Shown here: positions 47,661-58,494 of the stretch, in pieces
Layout: each line of letters begins with the position of its first letter
Numbering within the stretch: the stretch's first letter is position 1
NCBI GenBank assembly: GCA_038373885.1
Contig: JAWZYV010013552.1
Location: 1-64,000 of the forward strand
DNA: 64,000 nt
Source of the DNA: Cheiracanthium punctorium
Taxonomy: Eukaryota; Arthropoda; Arachnida; Araneae; Cheiracanthiidae
Reading direction: 5' to 3'
The notes under the pieces: model-generated
Seen by the model: only the letters and a program-made list of their open reading frames with translations
Told to the model about the DNA's origin: nothing
Databases searched by the model: none
Position numbers and translations under genes: made by a program

Positions 47661-48382
47661 GGAAGAAAGGTTAAATCAGATGGGCGTAGTTGAGAAAGAA
47701 GACCCTATACTTAACAACTGCATACAACAGTTCACGCAAACAGGTTTACGCAATCAATAAATTTCCACTTACAGACAATATTCGCCCGGGCTGCACCATT
47801 CCAACGCCCCTGAAATACCTGAACTGCCCGACTGCAGCAAAATAATTAAACAGATACTTTAATCTCTTTAACAGATTGTCCACACACGAGAGGCATTCTG
47901 AGGGAATTTGTCCTTTACTGCCCGACACAATTTTCCCTCGATCTTCCCCGGCGCAAGTCTTCCAAGTTTTAATTACTTTATGGTGTCGAGTCAAGTCGGT
48001 TGTTCACTCCCGTACACCACCGCAGACACCGGTTTGATAAATAGACTCTTTATGAGCAATATAACGGTTACAAAGGATGATAAATCTCCTCCACGCGATA
48101 GATACTTGGCTTTAATTGCGTTAGCTTTGTGTTTTTAATTGATTGTTAGTAGAGTAAGCAGGGGCGCTAGAGGAAGAGCATTTTCGGTGTACGATGACCT
48201 TGATGGATATTTTTTCTTAATTTTATAAACATTTTAAAAGGGGTAGGGAAGGAGGGAATGTTGAACGATGAAAAATTCCTTGAATGCGTAAATTATGTAA
48301 GAAAACAATGAAGAAATTTTCTTTAAAAATGTAGGCATGAAAATGATTTATTTTAACTTTTCAATTTCAAATCCGGTTGCCA
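47661..48382. other. Unassigned, higher-complexity DNA
   Basis: No gene recognised. 47690-48150 has balanced composition, TTTAATTA-type sites and no repeat hallmarks. Confidence 0.4.
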
Positions 48383-48390
48383 CACCAAGC

Positions 48391-48833
48391 CAGTGGCGCA
48401 CCCAAGATTTTAGTTTAGGGGGGGGGAGGCTATAAATAAAAATATATTGTTGAATTAGTGTCTTCGTTTGTAAATGAAAACTCTCTCATTAAACGTCAAA
48501 ATATACTGTTTCATTGGCCCATGGAATACTAATTCATTATTAATGTAACTCGGGTATAGTGCTATAAATGCTTATCTGGTCTTTTCATTGGCGTTATAAT
48601 CGAGTTCAATTGCATATAGTGTACAATTTGTAAGTAATTACTTTTATTTACCAACTATTTTGTAAAAAGTAATTTCAAAATTTTTCCAAGACAATTTTAA
48701 AAACAAAATATTTTAATTCATAAAGTGACAAATCTCTATTTCTAAGAGATTTTCACTTGAATTTCTTAACCTGTAGGGGGGGAGGGGCTTTAGCCTCTAT
48801 ATACCTATACCTCCCTCCGTGGGTGCGCCTCTG
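48391..48833. mobile_element. Non-autonomous hAT element, 443 bp
   Basis: Ends CAGTGGCGCACCCAAG and GTGGGTGCGCCTCTG are inverted, flanked by identical 8-bp duplications CACCAAGC (48383-48390, 48834-48841). GGGGGG runs sit just inside both ends, AT-rich core, no coding capacity. Confidence 0.95.
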
Positions 48834-48841
48834 CACCAAGC

Positions 48842-49866
48842 TCATTTAAAGTTTTACCAAAAAGAAAAATGTCTTGTTTATTGATGAGGCACAGATATTT
48901 GCATGCAAATTGCAAGTTTGGATATGACCATAACAGGATTAAACGGACTTTTTATTCTCAGAGTCATTTTTCAGTTAGCAAAGTACTAAATTACCAATGT
49001 TCGTATAGCTCTTGCTATTTGGTACCACGAATTTTACATTAGTATTACACATTTTTTTTTTTAACCTGACGAAAATTATAATTTTCGATTTTGCAGTTCG
49101 AATTTGCGTCTTTTATTCCAAATGTCTCATTTACCAATGCTGAGCATTATTTAAAAATGTAATTTTGTACACTTCAAACAAATGTTAGTTCGTCCCCCCT
49201 CTTTTTTTCCTCTTCAAAACCAATTAATTTAATTATTGTTTTAATACAATTTTAGGTGGAGAAGTTCATTTAACGTTTTTAAGGTTAAGTGCATTTTTAA
49301 AGTTTCAGTATTCTTTACAAACATGCTTTAGAGAAATTGATTTTTATTTGTTCCTACAGGGTACTGAAACGCGAAACTTCGTTTACTTAATTCTACTTTT
49401 CACAGCAATGTAACCCCCCCCCCATTTTTTATTTGAGGGAGAAGAAGAGCTAAAACCTTGACGTACAACCATAGAAACATTTTTAAACATTAAAAACTGC
49501 ACTTTTAGAAAATTTTTATATTGTTAGAAAGTAAATCTATTTTTACATGTGTCAATATTTCATTAAACAAAACTGACGCACCTAATACGCAATACAAAAT
49601 TTACCATGCGTATGAGTTTTTAACATTGTTGCTAGATTAGACAGCATTTTCCAAATTTCGTTACCTATGGGGTGTATGGGGGAAAAAAAGGTTCTTTTCA
49701 CATATCCCGCGTGATTTCAAAGAAAAAAAATAGATATCCATAAAATTCTTACAGTAAAATACAACACTACGAATAAATAAAAATTAATTTCGAGGCATTT
49801 TTAAATTCATCCTCCAAGGAGGTATGATGTGGGGAGGGTGTCCATATCTCTTGAAAGAAGAATAAA
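48842..49866. other. Unassigned AT-rich DNA
   Basis: No gene recognised; C run near 49412. Confidence 0.5.
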
Positions 49867-49914
49867 CATATGTTACAGCGAAAATCCGAATTAACTATGG
49901 AAAACGCGTTCTAT
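49867..49914 (+). mobile_element. Solo end of the 78-bp-satellite element
   Basis: CATATGTTACAGCGAAAATC then CGAATTAACTATGGAAAACG and CGTTCTATC match the left end of the element at 52582-53435. No body follows; a hAT-type end begins eight bases later. Confidence 0.75.
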
Positions 49915-49921
49915 CCTATAG

Positions 49922-50060
49922 CAGTGGTTCCCAACTGGTGGTCCACGAACAAATTCGCCCCACGTGTGGCCCACAAAGCGAGTGGGTGTTTAAAAAATAA
50001 TTGTGCCTTTACAACTTCATGAGGTAAAAAGGCAAAAGGCGATGCTGTTTACGATCAATT
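49922..50060 (+). mobile_element. hAT element left end, fragment
   Basis: CAGTGGTTCCCAACTGGTGG and TCCACG are a typical hAT left terminus, followed by GTGGCCCACAAAGCGAGTGG. No right end is recognised before Helitron B, so the right boundary is arbitrary. Confidence 0.6.
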
Positions 50061-50384
50061 TTAGAGAAAACAAATTGTTTCTTAAACCTTGTAAAATAGG
50101 GAAGAATCCAAGAGTCCCGCAGCTAGTCAAATTAGCAAGTGCTAATAAATAACATTAACAATGGATAGGCAGAAATAGAATACGTGACACTTATAATTCT
50201 CTAGCTGAAGTACCCGTTCTTCGCACTTGAATGAATGGACTTTTTGATATTACGACTTGTGGTGATTACTATTCATTGTAATAAACAGATATAGCAAAGT
50301 GGATATCGCGTTATATTGTGTCCAATAATCATGCATACCGAATTGCAAGGCAATCGTTTGTACGGTGCAGAAGGCCATGCGGCG

Positions 50385-51120
50385 TAGCGCAATCTAGTGG
50401 CGAGTTTTAGCAAAACGGATACGGCGAAAATATTTTTCGCATTCAGATATCGATGTATACGAATTTTCATGACTATCGGCTGGACAGTCCTGAAGTTCAT
50501 GTGTTGACGCGACCTCTAGTGGCAAGTTATAGGAAAATGGATAGCGCCAAACTCTTCCCCGTGTTCAAATATCTATGTATACCTATTTTCATAGCGATTA
50601 TTTGCACAGTCAAGAAGTGATACACTGCAGGGCCATCTAGTGGTTCAATAAAGTAATGATTTGCTACAGCGCCGTCAAGTGGCGAGTTATAGCAAAATGG
50701 ATAACGCCAAAATATTCTCATTGTTCAAATAGCTATGTATACTGATTTTCATAGCGACCGTTTGAATGGTCAAGAATTTGGCCTGCTGCAGCGACATCTA
50801 GTGGCGAGTTAAAATAATAATGCATTGCAGTGTCATCTAGTGGTGAGTAACATCAAAAGGAACGCAGTTAGAATATATTCTTCGTGCTTAAATGTGTAAG
50901 TATAAAAAATTTTATGCCGATCGGTCGAACGGTATAGAAGTTGATGCTTTGCAGCGCCATTTAGCGGCAAGTTACAGCAAAATGGATAGTGAAAAATATT
51001 CTCCGTGTTCTAATATTCGCGTGTACCAAATTTCATCGAAATCGGTTGGACGATATTCGCATAGCAAACGGCTAAACGGAATAGAATTCAACGTTGTGCT
51101 GCGGCACCAAGTGGCAAGTT
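50385..51120 (-). repeat. Tandem array with eight CTCF-core-like motifs
   Basis: Minus-strand counterpart of the copy A array. Cores occur near 50395, 50515, 50635, 50680, 50798, 50838, 50960 and 51108, each as ATCTAGTGGCGAGTTA-like sequence on the plus strand. Best cores are one base off CCASYAGRKGGCRC; none is perfect. Confidence 0.8.
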
Positions 51121-52011
51121 AAGGAAAACGGATAGCATAAAAACCTTCTCCATCATAAAAGACTTAGGTGAACCAAATTTCATAGTGCAACGGTGCTCAA
51201 CGGTGCTGGAGTTTTTCAACCTCATAAACACATACCAACATTCATTTTTATCTATAACCAGTGTTATTATATATACCAGTCTCAAATAAAATCCAGTTTC
51301 AAATCTAAGCCTCGCCAAAATGCCAACATACGCCATTTTGCAAGAGTTTTTTCAGGGAATCATTCGAAGCATTGACTTAGCAGCAATCTATATGGGAAAT
51401 GGTTCGACCGCCAAAGAGTAGCACGCATTTATTTGAAAATTGGAATCCCTTAATTAAATTATCAACCCTCCCTTTTTTAAATTATCAACTATAATGTGTT
51501 TTATTCATCGTTACTCCGATGTACTAAATGAGAAGATTTCAATTTTCTGAAATTTGGCGGAATTCCCCCAACTTAAATCGATGTACTCAATTGGTGAGAA
51601 TTCTGAAGTTAGATCGCTTGAAATCCCTTAATGACTGCATTATTTCTTCACGGATCATTAAAATTTAACGCTGTATTCTAATAAAACCTTTGCACTTGTT
51701 TTCAAAAATCTATTTCCTTAAGCTCTCAATAAATTGCGCCAAGCCGAAAATTGTGCAAACCGCTAGAACTCACTTACTCAAAATCCATATTTCAGCCATT
51801 TTATTTTTTCGCCAAACTAAAAAAATTTACACATTAGCCTCGGAAATCTTCAAATCTTATTGTTTTGCGTGTAAAGCATTGCATTCCTGCTCTGATTTCC
51901 CATGCACACGATATTATAATTTAAAAAAAATAACCTTACGAATATAAACTAACAAAAAAAAAATTCATTATTATTATTCTTTTATTTTTACTTTGAGAAT
52001 TTTAAAAGTTT

Positions 52012-52490
52012 TATTCGGCAAAATCGCCACACATGGCAACCACGATCCTTATTTCACACTTTTTTCCACTACAGGGGTTACAATTACGGAAAGCTTTTTG
52101 CGTGAAGAGCATAAAAAATCTCTTAAATTCCGGGAACGGGTGGACTTTCAAAGTTTTAAAGTGGACTACGATTTATTCTATATTATTTTACATATCTGTG
52201 CTAAATTTCAGGCCGATAGGTCCATTTTTGTGGATTTGTATACGAACGACATTTTATTCGGCAAAATCGCCACACATGGCAACCACGATCCTTATTTCAC
52301 ACTTTTTTCACTACAGGGGTTACAATTACGGAAAGATTTTTGCGTGAAGAGCATAAAAAATCTCTTAAATTCCGGGAACGGGTGGACTTTCAAAGTTTTA
52401 AAGTGGACTATGATTTATTCTATATTATTTTACATATCTGTGCTAAATTTCAGGCCGATAGGTCCATTTTTGTGGATTTGTATACGAATC
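52012..52490 (-). repeat. Tandem duplication of ~240 bp in Helitron B
   Basis: The block from TTTTATTCGGCAAAATCGCC to GGATTTGTATACGAA occurs twice back to back (about 52010-52248 and 52249-52489) with only a few differences. A 192-codon open frame across it is a by-product of this duplication, not a gene. Confidence 0.95.
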
Positions 52491-52496
52491 AAATCC

Positions 52497-52531
52497 ACAA
52501 ACAAACAAACAAACAAACAAACAAACAAACA
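52497..52531. repeat. (CAAA)n microsatellite
   Basis: About eight to nine CAAA units at the 5' end of Helitron B; copy A has a shorter GTTT run at the same place. Confidence 0.95.
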
Positions 52532-52581
52532 GAATTTCATTTTTATTTATAAGATTTCCTATTTCATTTAAAATAATAATG

Positions 52582-53435
52582 TATATGTTATAGTTAAAAC
52601 CCGAATTAACTAGGGAAAACGCGTTCTAACTAAGAGCGTTAGGCAAAACGCTTTCTGACTGACAGCGCTCGGGAAAACCCGTTTACCCCAGTGAATTCCG
52701 GAATGTTAATGCTTCATGCACTAAAAGTTGGATCTTGCTCTCCCCTGGAAAATATGATAACGCTGACCGTTCGCTAGACCAAGAAAAACATCAGTGAGTA
52801 CGGCCATCGCTTTAGGGGGCCCCCTGGAAAATATGCTAACGCTGGCCCTTTGCGAGACTTAAAAAACATCAGTGGGTCCGGCCATCGCTTTAGGGGCCCC
52901 CCCCTCGAAAATATGCTACTGGCCCTTTTCGACCCTCAAAAAAACATCAGTGGGTCCGGCCATCGCTTTAGGGGGTCCCCCTCGAAAATAGCTAACGCTG
53001 GCCGTTTGCAAGACCCAAAAAAACATCAGTGGGTACGGCCATCGTTTTAGGGGGCCCCCTAGAAAATATGCCAACGCTGGCCCTTTGGGAGACCCAAAAA
53101 ACATCAGTGGGTCCAGCCATCGCTTTAGGGGGCCCCCTGGAAAATATGATAACGCTGGACCTTTGCGAGACCCAAAAAAACATCACTTGGACCGACCATC
53201 GCTTTAGGGATCCCCTGGAAAATATGCTAACCCAGCCCTTTGCGAGACCCAAAATAAACATCAGTGGGTCCGGCCTCCGCTGTAGGGGCCCCTCCTCGAA
53301 AATATGCTAACGCTCCCCGAATAAAACGGATTTTCCCTAGTTAATTCGGGTTTTCCCGAGTGCTGTCAGTTAGAACGCGTTTTCCCTAGTTAATTCGGGT
53401 TCTGACAGATTTCGGGTTTTCACTGTAACATATAT
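52582..53435. mobile_element. TIR element carrying a 78-bp satellite core
   Basis: Left end TATATGTTATAGTTAAAACCC and right end inverse GGGTTTTCACTGTAACATAT bound the element. Both sides carry repeated subterminal blocks: CCCGAATTAACTAGGGAAAA, ACGCGTTCTAACT and CTGACAGC(G/A)CTCGGGAAAA (left 52595-52690; right 53320-53420, inverted, with the CCCGAATTAACTAGGG block twice). Between them lies a 78-bp tandem array. No coding content; superfamily unknown. A solo copy of the left end lies at 49867. Confidence 0.75.
52737..53318 (+). repeat. 78-bp tandem repeat, about 7.4 units
   Basis: The anchor CATCAGTG(G/A)GT(A/C)CGGCC recurs at 52789, 52867, 52945, 53024, 53102, 53181 and 53259: steps of 78-79 bp. 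Each unit holds CCATCGCTTTAGGGGGCCCC, CCTGGAAAATATG and CTAACGCTGGCCCTTTGCGA. The GGGGGCCCCC palindrome is near-constant. Because 78 is a multiple of three, open frames run through it on both strands, but stops, indels and low complexity argue against coding. Confidence 0.95.
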
Positions 53436-55378
53436 ATATTATTATTCATAAAATTCACAACATTCATATCCGGTCTTCCCAATAGTACAATATTGTCTAA
53501 ACTCAATATCACAGGTACAATTTCTGTGTCGTATCCTTTTCCATTTCAGTCTTCAATCCACGCTCAATCAGTGGGGAATTTATAAACCAAATCCGCTAAC
53601 TTCCCCTGCCCTCTATGCGCGTACATTATTTTCTTCAACTTAAGATGAAGAAAAAAAGAAGCTCATGTTTTTGTTCTTTTCCTTTTTTAAACGCTTAGAA
53701 GGTTAAAATGTCTTTTATTAAGCGGCTACCTTCCCCCGAACACGAACGAGCTTGTTTTCAAAATATTCATCGAAAAATATGCAACCTACTCAAAACGTAA
53801 TCTACATCATACGAAAACATTTCAAAAGATAGTTTTTTTTTTGAGATAAGAACAGCTCAAGTGAAAGTCACGAAAGAGGAAACATGTAAATCCGCAGTTT
53901 GATATCGTTTTCATGACAGCATCCCGTCACCCTGTCACATCTTCACGAAAAAAAGAAGGAAAAAAAAACAAAAAACCTCGAAGGTCGAAAAAGCGTTTGA
54001 CAGAAGATGCACTTTGCATTTTGAAAGACCTTTAAAGCACGTGGTTACTGTGTGCAAAGCATTATGCACTCTTCATACGCCAATGTTAGTTCTGTCGGTT
54101 AAATAAGGGGGGGGGGGAATGCTAGAAAATAAGTAGTTTTTCAAGGATGATGTACGAATTATCCAGTAACCTTTATAGACGTTCATGCAGGCTTAAAGTC
54201 TGATCATGGCAGTGGGGGCTGTGATGCCAATAAGATGTTACAGGGAGATACATTAATATTGGATTGCCAACTAAGTTCCCGTTCATTTATCTTTTGATTT
54301 CGCGCATTTGAATATAAATATTCTCCTAAGAGCTTCGTTTATTTTCAGTCTTGAATTGGATACCGATTTCTAAAATGTGGCTACGATTTCGCATAATTTA
54401 GTCTAAATAAAGCAAACAAAAATAGTAACTCCAAGACATGTTTCTTTCAAGTGGCAATGGAGAGCAGCGTTTACCATTCTAACTGGTTTACAGAACAACT
54501 TTCTTTAAGTTCAGTCTGTTAGCAAATTGAAACCGAGGTACCTGCTTTGATGAAAGATATTTATTGCAGAGAAAATCTTTCAAACTTTTCAGGCATTGCA
54601 AGCAACTGCTTCTCTTTTTCTTTTACTTTCATCATGAATTTAAATTCTTTTCGCTTAGGTAAACTTTTTTGCCAGGATATCTATTACAAGTGCGGAACTT
54701 GTGTAGGCGTATTTTGCGAGCCATAAATTTTTAATGATCAAAGAGCGCTTCTTTCGTCTTCTTCCATATTTGAAAGAGAGGACCAAAAGTTGAAGATTTA
54801 TACATATTTGATTACACGGAAAGATGAAATATTTACGACTTTAATGTAAAATTGTTTGACATAGATCCCAGGACTCGTATTTCCAGATATCTTAACTAAA
54901 TTATACAAGGAATTATATTTTTGAAAATGAGCATTTTTTATCCGATTGCATAGCGTTATTATTAAAGTAAACATTTTACCAAATGTGGAAGAGCAGGAAA
55001 TTGCTTAACATTGCTTTGATTTTTAGAGTGGATATAAATAAAGTTTACCATAAAGTCTTTGAATTTTAAGTCCTCATTCTTAATCGAGTTAACTAGTACC
55101 AGTAAGTACTTGAATACCATTTTTTAAAAAATCGATTTGCCTTTTACAAAAAAAAAAAACATGTACCCTAGTGTCCAAAATTTAAATTAAAATGTCATCG
55201 ACTATCTGGAAGAAGGTATTCACCGTATAAAGGGGCGAGTGATGTCTCCAGACCTCACTCCCATTAGAACACATGTGGAATGTTTTAGGAAGCCAATGCA
55301 CATGGAAAATCCCTTCGAAGGATCCTACATACGTTGAAATAGGCGCTTTCGGAAAAATGGGAATGACTGTCGCAATCG
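53436..55378. other. Unassigned DNA
   Basis: No gene recognised. 53500-54110 is mixed in composition with a G run at about 54107; the rest is AT-rich. Confidence 0.45.
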
Positions 55379-55382
55379 TTAA

Positions 55383-55764
55383 CCCTTTGAGGCGCAACCC
55401 TTTCCCAAGCCAGCTGTCGTCAAAAAAGGGATCTCTAGGTCTGTGGCACGCGATGAACGTTTCGATCGTCCGCCATCTTGCTGGTAGTTAAGTCGAGCGA
55501 TGGCAACGGCTGCCCTTTTCACAGCATTGGGCAATCGATCCAGCTGTTCTCGCATTCTTCTATTTTTCAGCAGATGTCAGTGCTGTTAAAAATAATCGTG
55601 ACAATTTTTTGACGGGAAATGACGTGCTGAAAAGTAAAGGATTCTCGTGGAGCTGTGTCACCCGAAACTATTTTTATAGAAATCAAATCTATTCTTCGTG
55701 ACTGGCAACAGTCAAAACGTCAGAGTTTGGTGTTCCCAGAGCGGGAACACTGCGCGTTTAAGGG
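55383..55764 (+). mobile_element. piggyBac-type MITE copy 3
   Basis: TTAA (55379-55382), CCCTTTGAGGCGCAACCC at the left, GCGCGTTTAAGGG at the right, TTAA (55765-55768). Same orientation as copy 1, but lacking one foldback arm: after CCCTTTCCCAA it goes straight to CCAGCTGTCGTCAAAAAAGG. Retains CCGCCATCTTGCTGG. 382 bp, non-coding. Confidence 0.92.
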
Positions 55765-55768
55765 TTAA

Positions 55769-56084
55769 TCAATAGCCTCATAAGCAGTATGAGAACTCCA
55801 TGTGATTCCCGTTCCGTAAAGCTGTTCACACCTCTTATCAGACGAAATGACATAATCCTATTTTGACCATAGATTTAGGAAATACCTAGATGAACATTTA
55901 ATGGTCCTAATCGTGTATTTTTTATGCCAAAAGCTCACGCACTCTATTTATACCACTACCATGGCTGCCATCTATCCAAAATAGAACATTAATTGCTTTA
56001 CTTAAAAAAAAATAAATCGAGGTAAAATATTCAGATACGAGTACTTTTTTAAATATAGATTGTTCTGAAACAATGTAAAATACC
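55769..56084. other. Unassigned AT-rich DNA
   Basis: No gene recognised. Confidence 0.45.
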
Positions 56085-56345
56085 ATAACGTCGCGTCCCC
56101 TCCATCACATTTTTAAACATACATTCGGGTTTTTTTATTCTTCAACAATGAACCTATAGTCACTTTTTCTACAATAACGTAATCATTTTGAGTAAACATT
56201 TTAGGGGAAATAGATATGTTTTGGAGTAAAAATAAGAATAAGCAAGATGATTTCTTAAAACATGCATTATTATTTGCCCTTTGCTGTTTTTCACATGGAC
56301 TTTCCTGGAAAAGCTCCGCGCGCCTCCTAGGGGGGGCGCTGATGA
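56085..56345 (+). mobile_element. hAT element family 1, copy 3 without ends
   Basis: Internal sequence collinear with 3306-3644: ATAACGTCGCGTCCCCTC, then the ACATACATTCGGGTTTTTTT block, GAGTAAAAATAAGAATAA, and CTCCTAGGGGGGGCGCTG. The GGTTCTCAACC termini are gone. Confidence 0.75.
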
Positions 56346-58430
56346 AGAGATTCTTGATTTTGACCAATGTTGTTTCGACCCATTTTGCATACCAGTCTAC
56401 ATTAAACTCCTCTTAAGCTATTTCTGTTGCCCTTTCCTGCCTTACAGCATGAGGTATCAGTATACCGAATTCTCATGCATTAAACCCACTTTTTGAAGAA
56501 AAATCTCATTTTTTATGTTGTAATTTTTTTGGACATCATTGCAAGTACATATTGAATACTTACAGACGAAAATTGTTATCAGGGAGAATTACAGAAGAAC
56601 CCAAAGAAACACTGTGTTCGCAATTCTTTCATTTAGAATGCTACAGATGTCTAGACATCAAAATTGGAAAAAAAAAAAAAAAAAAAAAAAAAAAGCCGTT
56701 TTTCGTCACTTGGAAACAAATCGATACACATGTCCTCGACGAAGTATGGTTGTAAAATAAATAAACAGAAATAAAAACATCCGTTTTTCTTTCACTGTCT
56801 GGTGATTTACTCCTGTTAACATGGCCTCTAATCAAATTATCCTAAAGACGGGAAATCCCCCCGAAACAAATAAATATCAGTCCTGACCCTTCTTAATTGA
56901 GCATCCGCCGACAAAATCTTCCGGATTGAAGAACTGTTCTGCTGCCTAACACAATTTAGTGTTCGTCTGGAAAATGTTTTCCCGAACACCCCCCCTCTTT
57001 TCCTCCTCCATTCTCTACTTAAAAGTTTTAATTACCACCATAGGATCGAACGGGAGAAAGAGAGAGTGTTGACTTAGCTCTCGAAGGCAAATAACCAGTA
57101 TTGAATGAAGCCTTTGGAAGAGTTTTTACCACAGAGGTAGGAGGAAGGCTGGTGGGCGAATTGGCCGTATCGTAGGGTGCTTGAAAATGGGCCCGACATG
57201 ATTAGGTGTATGGGTTATTCACGTGAAAAGGAAGTTTTAATCAGTGGATGAAGGGGCTTCTTTTTCACTAGCATAAGAAGGTTTCTTTTTTTCTAATGGC
57301 TTTTACCAACACTGCACTTCTTCAGACGGCGGTACTTTTTTTTTAACATTGTCCAACTAGGTTGATTAAGTGTCAATGATTTCTGTTTGTCTGTCTTGTA
57401 TTCTAACGGCCATAAAGAGGTATCAATCGCAACGAAATTCATGTTTATAACTGTACATGTATAGGTGCTGTGTTATGTGGACCCTACTAAAAACGATGTA
57501 TAATGGCTAATTATTCTTACAGGAACACCCAAAAGAATTCGGCTACACTACACTTAGTGGGCACTCATGCTTTTAAATGTACAGGGTTATCGGGAAAGGA
57601 TCAACTTATTACGAAATTTAGTATTTACCATGATTACTGACAGAAAATTATAATGTGTCATAATGTAAAGGAAAGCTGTTTAATTCTTAATTTCTAACAC
57701 CTCAAACAGCGAGTGTGTGTGTGTGTGTGTGTTGTGTGTTAAGGCAAACTTGCACGTGGGGTTATTATATGCCCTACCTACGTAAAAATCAAGTAGGGTT
57801 TTCGAAAGATATTTAAACATCTCTATCTCTCTTTCTAAAGAATACAACATAAAATAAATAGATGATACGCATGCGGTAACATTTTAAAGGTGTAAACAAT
57901 TTATTTAAACCCCCCCCACATCGCGTCATACACTGAATATTTGTTTAAAAATTATATTCAAACACAATAAAAAAATAAAATTTCCAACTTATTCCAAAAG
58001 ATGACAGTTTAAAGCGGACTCTCCACCCTACAAGGAGGGGGAAAAAGAGAGAAAAAAAGAAAAAAGAAAAAAGAGAACTCAAACGTTCTTCGAATTCATA
58101 TTTAACCTAACCTCTTCTGTGCTCTCTCATCGATCGCAGCCTTTCTATTTATAGAACTAATTTTCAAAGCTTGTACCTCTGCTTTTAGATATTTGTCTTT
58201 GATTAAAATCATATTTACTTTGCAAATATTTCAGCAAAACAAACTGGAGAGAAATATTTGAACTCTTGCCGCTGAAGGAGAAAGAAACTATGTTGGAAGT
58301 ATTTAATCATTCCCTTTAAAAAAAAGTAATAAAACATTCCCAGACGCTAAATTATATTTTCTTAAATCATTGTAACAGGAATAGTTTGAAACATGGAAAG
58401 GCGTTTTTCTATTTAAGCAATAAAACTGTG
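56346..58430. other. Unassigned DNA
   Basis: No gene recognised. Holds an A run (about 56668-56694), a complex block at 56860-57250, a TG microsatellite (57712-57733) followed by a short SINE stub (TTAAGGCAAACTTGCACG, 57740), and C runs near 56990 and 57910. Confidence 0.45.
56668..56694. repeat. Poly-A tract
   Basis: About 26 consecutive A. Confidence 0.95.
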
Positions 58431-58431
58431 G

Positions 58432-58494
58432 GACAAGAATTGTCAGTAGAACAAGAAATAGCAAAATTTAGTTCTACTGGCAATTCTTCGCACC
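58432..58494 (+). other. Stem-loop, possible small-RNA hairpin
   Basis: AAGAATTGTCAGTAGAAC and GTTCTACTGGCAATTCTT pair at 17 of 18 positions around a ~18-base A/T-rich loop, with short extra pairing outside (GTG with CAC). Shape and size are in the range of a miRNA precursor, but I recognise no known miRNA. A small inverted repeat is an equal alternative. Confidence 0.4.

Larger units (their letters stand above)
50201..52554 (-). mobile_element. Non-autonomous Helitron, family 1 copy B
   Basis: The inverse of copy A: plus strand opens CTAGCTGAAGTACCCGTTCTTCGCAC and closes with (CAAA)n, then ATTTTTATTTATAAGA, i.e. TC start and hairpin-CTAG end on the minus strand. Body collinear with copy A, including GCCAACATACGCCATTTTGC. 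Longer than copy A because of a duplication of a ~240-bp segment near its 5' end (52012-52490). The base after CTAG is A, not the usual T. No Rep/helicase. Confidence 0.9.

Noticed and set aside
51993..52571. Longest open frame in the window (192 codons)
   Set aside because: It runs through a Helitron tandem duplication and ends in the (CAAA)n tract. The two halves are copies of the same non-coding sequence in different frames.
52850..53310. Overlapping open frames with Gly/Pro/Phe-rich repeats on both strands
   Set aside because: They arise from the 78-bp satellite, whose length is a multiple of three. Indels shift the frame between units and both strands are open.
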